Source: an uncultured delta proteobacterium
Lineage (GTDB): Bacteria; Desulfobacterota; Desulfobulbia; Desulfobulbales; Desulfocapsaceae
Assembly (NCBI GenBank): GCA_903901335.1
Contig: CAIUQR010000122.1
Coordinates: 1 to 48,247 of the forward strand
Length of the DNA stretch: 48,247 bases
Direction: 5' to 3'
Part shown: one piece after another, positions 41,819 through 48,247 of the stretch
How positions within the stretch are numbered: position 1 is the stretch's first letter
Layout of the letters: each line of letters opens with the position of its first letter
Notes under the pieces: model-generated
Told to the model about the DNA's origin: nothing
Seen by the model: only the letters and a program-made list of their open reading frames with translations
Database searches by the model: none
Program-made: the position numbers and the translations under genes

Positions 41819-44800
41819 ATGGGATTGACAGTTGTACAGCTCTTCAGAAAGATTGACTCCAACAGGGAGTATTGTTTCAACGTTGAGTCTTCTCGACCCC
41901 TTACCCCTGGGGAAATGGAGTGTTTGCGGCTCATTCTGGCAGATGGGTTTCTGATTGAAACCGTCTCTCCCGTTTCTGTTCTTACAGGGCTCCGGATGGT
42001 GGAGGTGGGGCCGCGGCTCAATTTTGCCACCGCCTGGTCATCCAATATGGTCTCGATCTGCCGGGCAACGGGGCTGGATTGCATCAGCCGGGTGGAACGT
42101 TCACGCCGTTATCTGGTGCCGGGAGATCAGAATCTGCAGGAGTTCATCAAGGTCCATCATGATCGGATGACGGAATGTCACTATCCGAAGCCCTTGACCA
42201 CCTTTGAGACCGGGATCGTGCCGGAGCCGGTGTATGAGGTGGACCTGAAGGGCAAAGGCCCGGAGGCCCTGGCCGATATCCCGGGGATCTCGATGGATGC
42301 CTGGGACCGGAATTTTTATTACGATTATTTTGTTAAAAAACATCGCCGCAATCCAACTATCGTTGAGATCATGGATCTTAACAATGCCAACTCCGAACAT
42401 TCCCGGCATGGTTTTTTTAAAGGAAAACAGGTTATTGACGGCGATGAGAAAAAAAAGACCCTCTTTGACCTGGTCACGGATACGTTGAACGCCAATCCCA
42501 AGGGCTCGGTTGTGGCCTTCAAGGACAATTCCAGCGTCATAGAGGGGTATGAGATTAAAACACTCCTTCCGGAAAGTCCCGGCGAGCCGTCATCTCTTGC
42601 GATGGCCGATGTTCAGTATCACCTCCTGCTGACGGCGGAGACCCATAATTTTCCCACCGGCGTGGCCCCTTTTCCGGGTGCGGAAACAGGGACCGGCGGC
42701 CGGATTCGGGACGTCCAGGGGACCGGAAAGGGCGCCTTCGTGATGGCTGGTACCGCAGGCTACTGTGTCGGCAATCTCCACATCCCCGACTACGAACTGA
42801 GCTGGGAAAAGCAGTATCCCTGTCCGGACAATCTCGCCTCCGCACTCAAGATCGAGATCGAAGCCAGTAACGGCGCCTCGGATTACGGCAACAAGTTCGG
42901 CGAGCCGTTGATTCAGGGTTTTACCCGGTCATTTGATATGCAGTTGGACAATGGAGAGCGCTGGGGCTATCTGAAGCCGATCATGTTTACCGGCGGGATA
43001 GGCCAGATTGACGCCCGGCATACGGAAAAGGCTAAAGCGGACGAGGGGATGCTCATCGTCCAGGTGGGCGGTCCGGCCTACCGGGTCGGATTCGGGGGCG
43101 GTGCCGCGTCCAGTATGCTCCAGGGGGAGAACGCCTCCGACCTTGATTTCAATGCGGTGCAGCGGGGCGATGCGGAGATGGAACAGAAGATGAACCGCGT
43201 CATCCGGGCCTGCAACGAGATGGGAGGGAAAACCCTCATCGATGTGATCCATGATCAGGGCGCAGGCGGTCCGGCCAATGTCCTGAAAGAGCTGGTGGAA
43301 AAATCCGGCGGCAGGGTGGAGGTCAGGAATATCCGGGTCGGCGACCCCACCATGTCGGTCTTAGAGATTTATGTAGCCGAATATCAGGAACGGAACGGGT
43401 TTCTGATCAGGCCGGATAATATTGAAAAATTCAAAAGGATCTGCGCCCGGGAGAAGGTCGCCTGTGAGGTGCTGGGCGAAGTGACCGGTGATCTGCATTT
43501 TGTTGTCCATGATGCAGAGGATGGGACCACACCCGTCGATATTGCCCTCGACGACCTGCTTGGCAATATCCCGCGGAAGATCTTTGCCGACAGGCATGTG
43601 GGGCTGCACCTCTCGCCGATATCTCTGCCGGATGATCTGACTGTTCGCGATGCCCTCCATGATGTCCTGCGTCTTGTTTCGGTCGGATCGAAACGCTTCT
43701 TGACCAGCAAGGTGGATCGGGCGGTGACCGGCCTGATTGCCCAGCAGCAGTGCTGCGGCCCGTTGCAGTTGACGGTAGGCGATGTGGCAATCGTGGCCCA
43801 GTCGCATTTCGGGCTTACCGGAGTGGCCACAGCCATCGGTGAACAACCGATCAAGATGCTTGTGAATCCGGCCGCGGGGGCCAGGATGGCGGTCGGCGAG
43901 GCCCTGACCAATCTGGTCTGGGCCAGAATTGAAGATCTGCGGCAGGTAAAATGCTCCGCTAACTGGATGTGGGCCCCGAAACTCCCCGGTGAGGGTGCGG
44001 CCATATACGATGCTGCCCAGGCCATGCGGGACGCGATGATCGCTCTAGGGGTTGCGGTCGATGGCGGCAAAGACAGCCTGTCCATGGCAACGATGGTGGA
44101 CGGACAGACCGTCAAGTCACCGCGCCAGCTGGTCATCTCCGCCTATGGCGCGATGCCTGATATTACCAGGGCTGTGACCCCTGATATTAAAGAGCCGGGT
44201 TCCGTCCTGCTCTTTCTCGACTTCAGTGACGAGAAAAACCGGCTGGGAGGGACGGCTCTGGCCCAGGTCCTGGGGCAGCTTGGGAACGATTGTCCGGATA
44301 TGGATGATCCGGAGCTGGTCAGACGCGGTTTCATGGCGGTGCAGGAAATCATCGGCAAGGGTCATATCCTGGCCGGGCATGACCGCAGCGATGGCGGTCT
44401 GATCGTTACCCTTCTGGAGATGGCGTTCAGTGGTGACTGCGGTCTGAACATTTCGATGATGGGCTGGGATTCGGCCCTGGCCCTGCTCTTTTCCGAGGAA
44501 CTTGGCCTGGTCCTTGAGTGCAGGGAGGACATGTGCGAAGAGGTGAAGAATATCCTGGAATTTGCAAGTGTCCCGTACCTGGAGATCGGGAAGACCACCG
44601 CCGACAAACAGATTCGGATTATCTACGATAACGAGCTCGTTCTTGACGAAGAGATGGATCTCCTGCGCCAGTGGTGGGAGGAGACCAGCTACCAGCTTGA
44701 ACGTCTGCAGATGAATCCGGATTGTGCGGACGAGGAAAAGAGCAATATAGCCCATCGCCCGGGTCCGACCTATGTGATTCCTTTCGATCCGGAGCCGGCT

Positions 44801-45622
44801 CCTCCGGAGTTGCTGAAAAGAAAGGAGAAGCCAAAGGTCGCGATATTGCGTGATGAAGGCTCCAATTCCGATCGTGAGATGAGTTCTGCCTTTTATTCCG
44901 CGGGCTTTGAACCGTGGGACGTCTGCATGACCGACCTTCTGCAAGGGAAGATCGACCTGGCGGACTTTCGTGGACTGGCTGCTGTCGGTGGATTTTCCTA
45001 TGGTGATGTCCCCGAGTCGGCCAAGGGCTGGGCGGCCACCATCCTCTTCAACGACAGGCTGAAATCAATGTTTCACGAGTTTTATAATCGACCCGATACC
45101 TTTACGCTGGGCATCTGCAACGGTTGTCAGCTCTTCGGGCTCCTGGGCTGGGTGCCCTGGCAGGGGATTTCCCCCGAGAGCCAGCCGCGCTTTATCAGGA
45201 ATATCTCGGGCCGGTTCGAATCCCGCTGGACTACGGTCAAGGTGATACAGTCGAATTCGATCATGCTGAAAGGGATGGACGGCCTTGTCTTCGGGATCCA
45301 TGTCGATCATGGCGAAGGCCTGCTGCATTTCCCTGATCCCGCCGTGCAGGTAAAGGTCCAGGCCGGGAATATGATCCCGGTGGTCTTTGTCGACGATGAT
45401 TCCAACCCGACGGAGGCCTATCCGTTCAACCCGAACGGCTCCCCCGGTGGTCTGGCCGGTCTTTGTTCGCCCGATGGCCGGCATCTGGCCATGATGCCGC
45501 ATCCGGAAAGGACCTTCCTGCCCTGGCAGGCGCATTACCTGCCCGCCGGGATGAAAAAACTGCCGGTGACGCCCTGGATGCAGATGTTCAGAAATGCCTA
45601 CGACTGGTGTGCCGGCAAGTAG
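41819..45622 (+). CDS. purL: phosphoribosylformylglycinamidine synthase (large, E. coli-type PurL)
   Basis: PurL converts FGAR to FGAM with glutamine and ATP in purine synthesis. The 1267-residue single-chain enzyme has the N-terminal PurS-like region, two AIRS-like domains (ETHNFPTGVAPFPGAETGTG loop; VGEALTNLVWARIEDL; the second GGKDSLSMATMVDG), and a C-terminal class I glutaminase with the Cys nucleophile in LGICNGCQLF and the His-Glu pair in PHPERTF. AGAGGA precedes the ATG. It is the last housekeeping gene before the integron; the stop is 29 bases from the integrase gene end, with a T8 run between. Confidence 0.97.
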   Translation: MGLTVVQLFRKIDSNREYCFNVESSRPLTPGEMECLRLILADGFLIETVSPVSVLTGLRMVEVGPRLNFATAWSSNMVSICRATGLDCISRVERSRRYLVPGDQNLQEFIKVHHDRMTECHYPKPLTTFETGIVPEPVYEVDLKGKGPEALADIPGISMDAWDRNFYYDYFVKKHRRNPTIVEIMDLNNANSEHSRHGFFKGKQVIDGDEKKKTLFDLVTDTLNANPKGSVVAFKDNSSVIEGYEIKTLLPESPGEPSSLAMADVQYHLLLTAETHNFPTGVAPFPGAETGTGGRIRDVQGTGKGAFVMAGTAGYCVGNLHIPDYELSWEKQYPCPDNLASALKIEIEASNGASDYGNKFGEPLIQGFTRSFDMQLDNGERWGYLKPIMFTGGIGQIDARHTEKAKADEGMLIVQVGGPAYRVGFGGGAASSMLQGENASDLDFNAVQRGDAEMEQKMNRVIRACNEMGGKTLIDVIHDQGAGGPANVLKELVEKSGGRVEVRNIRVGDPTMSVLEIYVAEYQERNGFLIRPDNIEKFKRICAREKVACEVLGEVTGDLHFVVHDAEDGTTPVDIALDDLLGNIPRKIFADRHVGLHLSPISLPDDLTVRDALHDVLRLVSVGSKRFLTSKVDRAVTGLIAQQQCCGPLQLTVGDVAIVAQSHFGLTGVATAIGEQPIKMLVNPAAGARMAVGEALTNLVWARIEDLRQVKCSANWMWAPKLPGEGAAIYDAAQAMRDAMIALGVAVDGGKDSLSMATMVDGQTVKSPRQLVISAYGAMPDITRAVTPDIKEPGSVLLFLDFSDEKNRLGGTALAQVLGQLGNDCPDMDDPELVRRGFMAVQEIIGKGHILAGHDRSDGGLIVTLLEMAFSGDCGLNISMMGWDSALALLFSEELGLVLECREDMCEEVKNILEFASVPYLEIGKTTADKQIRIIYDNELVLDEEMDLLRQWWEETSYQLERLQMNPDCADEEKSNIAHRPGPTYVIPFDPEPAPPELLKRKEKPKVAILRDEGSNSDREMSSAFYSAGFEPWDVCMTDLLQGKIDLADFRGLAAVGGFSYGDVPESAKGWAATILFNDRLKSMFHEFYNRPDTFTLGICNGCQLFGLLGWVPWQGISPESQPRFIRNISGRFESRWTTVKVIQSNSIMLKGMDGLVFGIHVDHGEGLLHFPDPAVQVKVQAGNMIPVVFVDDDSNPTEAYPFNPNGSPGGLAGLCSPDGRHLAMMPHPERTFLPWQAHYLPAGMKKLPVTPWMQMFRNAYDWCAGK

Positions 45623-45651
45623 CTGGCCGGGACTTGATTTGGCCCTTTTTT

Positions 45652-46656
45652 TTAGAGCCGGTCCTGCGGGCTTTGCAGCTGCCGGATGTCACGGGCCATG
45701 ACATGGGTGTAGATCTCGGTGGTCTTGACATCGGCATGACCGAGGAGTTCCTGAAGCACCCGGATATTCACCCCGTTTTCCAGCATATGCGTGGCGAAAC
45801 TGTGCCGCAGGGTATGGCAGCCGACCTTTTTGTCGATTCCGGCCTGGTCTGCCGCCCGCTTCACCGCCTTCTGCAACCCGGACTCAAGCACATGATGGCG
45901 CCTCTCAATGCCTGAACGCGGGTCAAAGGAACGATCCCTCGATGGGAACACCCACTGCCAGCCGGTTTCCCGTCCGGCATGCGGATATTTTCTAGCTAGG
46001 GCGTCCGGGATATACACCTCCCCAAATCCTTCCTCAAAATCCTGATGATGAAGGACCTTCACGGCCTGAACCTGCCTCTGCAGTTCGTCCTGTAGATTTT
46101 TAGGCAGGATGGTGGTCCGGTCCTTCCCTCCCTTGCCGCCCCGGACAAAGATAAGGCCCTGACCAAAATCCAAATCCTGAATACGCAGGCGGATACACTC
46201 CATCAGGCGCAGACCGCCGCCGTAGAGCAGTTTTGCCATCAAAGCGTGCTTACCCGTAATGGCGGCAAGCAATCGCTGAACCTCAGACTGAGTCAGTACG
46301 GTGGGCGGTCTTTGCTGACGTTTGCTGCGGACTGGGGCGATTTCTCCGGCAAGAGGTTTGTCAAGGACATCTCGATAAAGAAAAACAAGGGCGTTCAGTG
46401 CCTGCCGCTGAGTGGAAGCGGAAACCTTGCCTTCGGTTGCCAGATGGGAAAGATATCGTTCGACATCCTTTGCCCCAAGTGTATTCGGATGGGTTTTGCC
46501 ACCGAAATAATAGATATAGCGGAGGATCCACTGATAATAGGTCTGCTCTGTCCGATAGGCGTAGTGATGATAGCGAAGCACCTCTCGTACCTGATCCATC
46601 AGCTTGAGGCTGGGATTCGGCCGGAATTTCGGCGTATTTTTCTTTTGACTTTCCAT
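45652..46656 (-). CDS. intI: integron integrase (IntI-type tyrosine recombinase)
   Basis: The 334-residue protein is a tyrosine recombinase. The core-binding domain is at about 15-105 (REVLRYHHYAYRTEQTYYQW). The catalytic residues are Arg in YGGGLRLMECIRLR, His and Arg in CHTLRHSFATH, His in LLGHADVKTTE, and Tyr in IYTHV. Between them lies the IntI-specific extra patch (YIPDALARKYPHAGRETGWQ), absent from XerC/D and typical of integrases that bind folded attC. It is transcribed toward purL, away from the cassettes, as in integrons. The start at 46656 has AGGATAGGAT directly upstream. Confidence 0.95.
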   Translation of the reverse strand: MESQKKNTPKFRPNPSLKLMDQVREVLRYHHYAYRTEQTYYQWILRYIYYFGGKTHPNTLGAKDVERYLSHLATEGKVSASTQRQALNALVFLYRDVLDKPLAGEIAPVRSKRQQRPPTVLTQSEVQRLLAAITGKHALMAKLLYGGGLRLMECIRLRIQDLDFGQGLIFVRGGKGGKDRTTILPKNLQDELQRQVQAVKVLHHQDFEEGFGEVYIPDALARKYPHAGRETGWQWVFPSRDRSFDPRSGIERRHHVLESGLQKAVKRAADQAGIDKKVGCHTLRHSFATHMLENGVNIRVLQELLGHADVKTTEIYTHVMARDIRQLQSPQDRL

Positions 46657-46829
46657 ATCCTATCCTATAATATCGCGATATATGGAAACTTTCCAGAGGA
46701 AATGCAATATGTGGAAAGGATTTTGCCAATTTTTCCACGTTTGAAGCTTAATATAAGAATATGTGGAAAATCCGTCCATCCATAGGGGGTGATATGACGG
46801 ACAAGAGTCCACTTATTGCACTGTTGAGT
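46657..46829. other. attI-like region between intI and the first cassette
   Basis: This region upstream of intI has repeated ATATGTGGAAA-like units near 46678, 46709 and 46758, and an inverted repeat GTGGAAA/TTTCCAC (about 46711-46739). GTTGAGT at 46823-46829 fits the integron core GTTRRRY, which makes G46823/T46824 a candidate crossover point. The assignment is supported by the R'' of the first attC (47208-47214), which is the near-complement of this core. The direct repeats may be IntI-binding sites. Confidence 0.6.
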
Positions 46830-47290
46830 GACCAGACTTAATATAATGGTATTGTGGCAAAAAATGTAGGCTGTGGTTAAAAATGTTCTATCAAGTCTTG
46901 GTTTTTGAGAGTGGCGGTTTTCATCCGAAGCTTCACTTTCAAAACAGCGGGATAGCACACGGTGGAAGGTATTTAAAGTTAGGTGTGGTGGGTAATCTGA
47001 AAGGTATCGCCTTCGAACATATGTCATCTTCCAGCCAGTTCCTTTGCCTGGCGTGTAGGTTGTTCTTTCAAACAGGTAAATGCCAATTGCTGGCCATTCT
47101 CCAGGGATTTTGCTTGCAAGAAAGTCGTTGAAGTTGTCAGTAAATTTAAACCAAGAAATCAACTGGAAGGCAGTTATAAAACCTTTGTTGGGGCAAGCTT
47201 TCCAAAATCTCAACAATCCAGTAAAGCGGACGGCGGGATATTGGGCGATTTTCAAAACAAGGTTGGTGGCCGCCGCCGCTTACCCATAAG
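46824..47290 (+). other. integron cassette 1 (about 467 bp), no recognisable gene
   Basis: The segment runs from the attI crossover to the G of the attC1 core. An 82-codon plus-strand frame (46883-47131) and a long minus-strand frame covering most of the cassette are both open, but neither resembles a known protein or has a good ribosome binding site. Base composition is clearly lower in GC than the purL side. It may be a non-coding cassette, a regulatory or toxin-antitoxin type, or a decayed one. Confidence 0.55.
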
Positions 47291-47296
47291 TTCGCC
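47208..47296 (+). repeat. attC site 1
   Basis: R'' is TCTCAAC (47208-47214) and R' is GTTCGCC (47290-47296). Between them TAAAGCGGACGGCGG pairs with CCGCCGCCGCTTA leaving two unpaired As, the extrahelical-base pattern expected of attC. The loop is about 35 bases. R' departs from GTTRRRY, but its last six bases belong to the next cassette. Confidence 0.75.
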
Positions 47297-47315
47297 AAAT
47301 ATAATAAGGTAAATA

Positions 47316-48065
47316 ATGTCGGTAATTAGCGATAAATTAGAGCAACTACTTACACAAGGTTGGAACGTTAAGGATGTTTCTGATTATGATTCCTGGGTAA
47401 AACGAGTGAGAATAATACTTCCACGAATACTTGATGCCCAAGCGCTCTCAGATTTTTCATCATTTAATGCTCCATTCACTCCATGGAGTGAAAAAATTGA
47501 TTCACAGACTGCACTCTTGGAAGCGCTTCTTGTGCAAGAGCAGATTGAGCGAGTTCCTGAACAAGATCTTATTTCACAGGAAATAACGTCACAATCGGCA
47601 AGATGTTCACCGCATTCAAAGCGAATTTTTTTGGTACATGGGCATGACACAGAAGTAAAGCAAACAGTAGCTCGATTTCTGGAACATCTCAAGCTTGAGC
47701 CCATAGTTCTTCATGAGCAAGCGAGCGCAGGTCGGACTGTAATAGAGAAATTAGAGAAACACTCAAATGTCGGTTTTGCAGTTGTCTTGCTCACGCCAGA
47801 CGATGTTGGTGGGCTAGCTTCCACGCCGGAAGAACTGCGAGTACGTGCACGTCAGAACGTTGTTTTCGAGTTGGGTTTTTTCATCGGTAGACTTAGCCGG
47901 CGAAGAGTCTGTGCGCTTTATAAAACCGATGTGGAAATTCCATCCGACTATCATGGTGTTTTGTATGTTGAGTTCGATTTACTCGGCGCATGGCGAACAA
48001 AGTTAGCACAGGAACTTGTTGAGGCGGGATTCTCTATCGACTCGGAAGCCTTAATTAAATCTTAA
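47316..48065 (+). CDS. TIR-domain CAP12/Pycsar-type effector in an integron cassette
   Basis: The 249-residue protein has a variable N-terminal region (about 1-105) and a C-terminal TIR-like domain of the CAP12/Pycsar effector family. KRIFLVHGHDTEVKQTVARF is the first strand and helix, then VVLLTPDDVGG, and ARQNVVFELGFFIGRL with the presumed catalytic Glu of NADase TIRs. Members cleave NAD+ or bind nucleotides in anti-phage abortive systems when triggered. The start at 47316 has AAGG 6-7 bases upstream, 25 bases into the cassette; the stop is 6 bases before attC2. No CD-NTase or other partner is seen in the window, so it may act alone or with an unlinked partner. Confidence 0.85.
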   Translation: MSVISDKLEQLLTQGWNVKDVSDYDSWVKRVRIILPRILDAQALSDFSSFNAPFTPWSEKIDSQTALLEALLVQEQIERVPEQDLISQEITSQSARCSPHSKRIFLVHGHDTEVKQTVARFLEHLKLEPIVLHEQASAGRTVIEKLEKHSNVGFAVVLLTPDDVGGLASTPEELRVRARQNVVFELGFFIGRLSRRRVCALYKTDVEIPSDYHGVLYVEFDLLGAWRTKLAQELVEAGFSIDSEALIKS

Positions 48066-48071
48066 CATTTC

Positions 48072-48136
48072 GGCGAACCACCGCCTTCACACGGACCCCG
48101 CAAACAGCGCGGGTCCGGTGAGGCGGAACGTTGAGC
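48072..48136 (+). repeat. attC site 2
   Basis: The site has R'' GGCGAAC (48072-48078) and R' GTTGAGC (48130-48136). The arms CCGCCT-CAC-CGGACCC pair, with two extrahelical bases on the left side, around a short AAACA loop. The R'' is the exact reverse complement of GTTCGCC, the R' half that starts this cassette, so cassette 2 (47291-48130) is a self-consistent mobile unit. Confidence 0.85.
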
Positions 48137-48247
48137 CTGTAGGAAAAGGTAAAAAAGCATAGGAAAATCGGCCATTTTCTAGTATAATATACTGAAATAT
48201 TAGGGAATAAACCGCTTAACCATTGATAGGGGGAATTCCGGTGGCCA
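48131..48247 (+). other. start of a third cassette or array end (truncated by window)
   Basis: After attC2 the sequence starts TTGAGCC, which fits a cassette start. It contains a TATAAT and a GAAAAT/ATTTTC hairpin (near 48162-48178). A GGGGGAATT stretch precedes a GTG at 48241, which could be a start codon, but only 7 bases remain. No more can be said. Confidence 0.35.

Noticed and set aside
46820..46835. LexA-box-like CTG-N9-CAG near attI
   Set aside because: The spacing is one base short of the LexA consensus and the half-sites are weak.
46665..47255. 196-codon minus-strand frame through cassette 1 and attI
   Set aside because: It starts inside attC1 and runs through the attI region into the intI promoter, so it is not a sensible cassette gene; kept only as a note on cassette 1.
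48060..48066. TCTTAAC as the R'' of attC2
   Set aside because: GGCGAAC at 48072 is the exact complement of the cassette's own GTTCGCC end and pairs with the stem in the right register.

Overview
The window looks like chromosome of an anaerobic, nitrogen-fixing bacterium of the Desulfobacterota (old Deltaproteobacteria), possibly a Desulfobulbales-type sulfate reducer or sulfur disproportionator. This is inferred from four traits. The Mo-nitrogenase is of group II/III type: nifI1 and nifI2 lie between nifH and nifD, NifD carries the long insertion and NifK is short. The glycine decarboxylase is split (gcvPA/gcvPB). A DUF4492-cydAB bd oxidase is present. A stand-alone larC is present. No rRNA, tRNA or CRISPR array was seen.

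Layout. 1-2.5 kb: a YkgJ-like Cys-cluster protein, an EamA transporter, and a usp-PilZ pair. 2.7-7.1 kb: nifE-nifN-nifB on the minus strand, with a sigma54 promoter and a NifA-type upstream site, ending in two strong hairpins. 7.2-10.95 kb: a minus-strand insert of non-nif genes (MotA-like soluble protein, PilZ protein, anchored unknown, ZntB/CorA channel, methyltransferase) holding a 182-bp MITE-like inverted-repeat element. 11.0-18.5 kb: the main nif operon nifH-nifI1-nifI2-nifD-nifK, then a NifB-like paralogue that lacks the radical-SAM cysteines, a thioredoxin-like [2Fe-2S] ferredoxin, a GNAT enzyme, a HEPN-like protein and an unknown 105-aa protein. The operon is driven by a textbook sigma54 promoter with a palindromic upstream site. 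19.2-22.0 kb: nifA (plus strand) and nifV (minus strand, with its own sigma54 promoter).

22.2-25.5 kb: a probable Fur-box promoter, then DUF4492-cydA-cydB and a 30-aa CydX-like membrane peptide; the bd oxidase could protect nitrogenase by scavenging oxygen. 25.5-28.6 kb: def-fmt-larC-pgpA on the minus strand. 28.9-29.7 kb: plsY and a 44-aa small protein. 29.8-37.6 kb: lpdA divergent from gcvT-gcvH-gcvPA-gcvPB-lipB-lipA, a complete glycine cleavage and lipoylation unit. It is followed by a Cys-rich 132-aa protein coupled to lipA, a MoxR ATPase and a CoxE/VWA-type protein with a degenerate MIDAS. 40.2-45.6 kb: prmA, a small HAD-like protein and purL.

45.65-48.25 kb: a chromosomal integron. An IntI-type integrase faces an attI-like region, followed by one cassette with no recognisable protein and one cassette encoding a CAP12/Pycsar-type TIR-domain protein. 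Both cassettes end in foldable attC sites with extrahelical bases. The items most worth a second look are the cysteine-less NifB paralogue with its accessory genes, and the integron cassette carrying a putative anti-phage NAD-cleaving effector.
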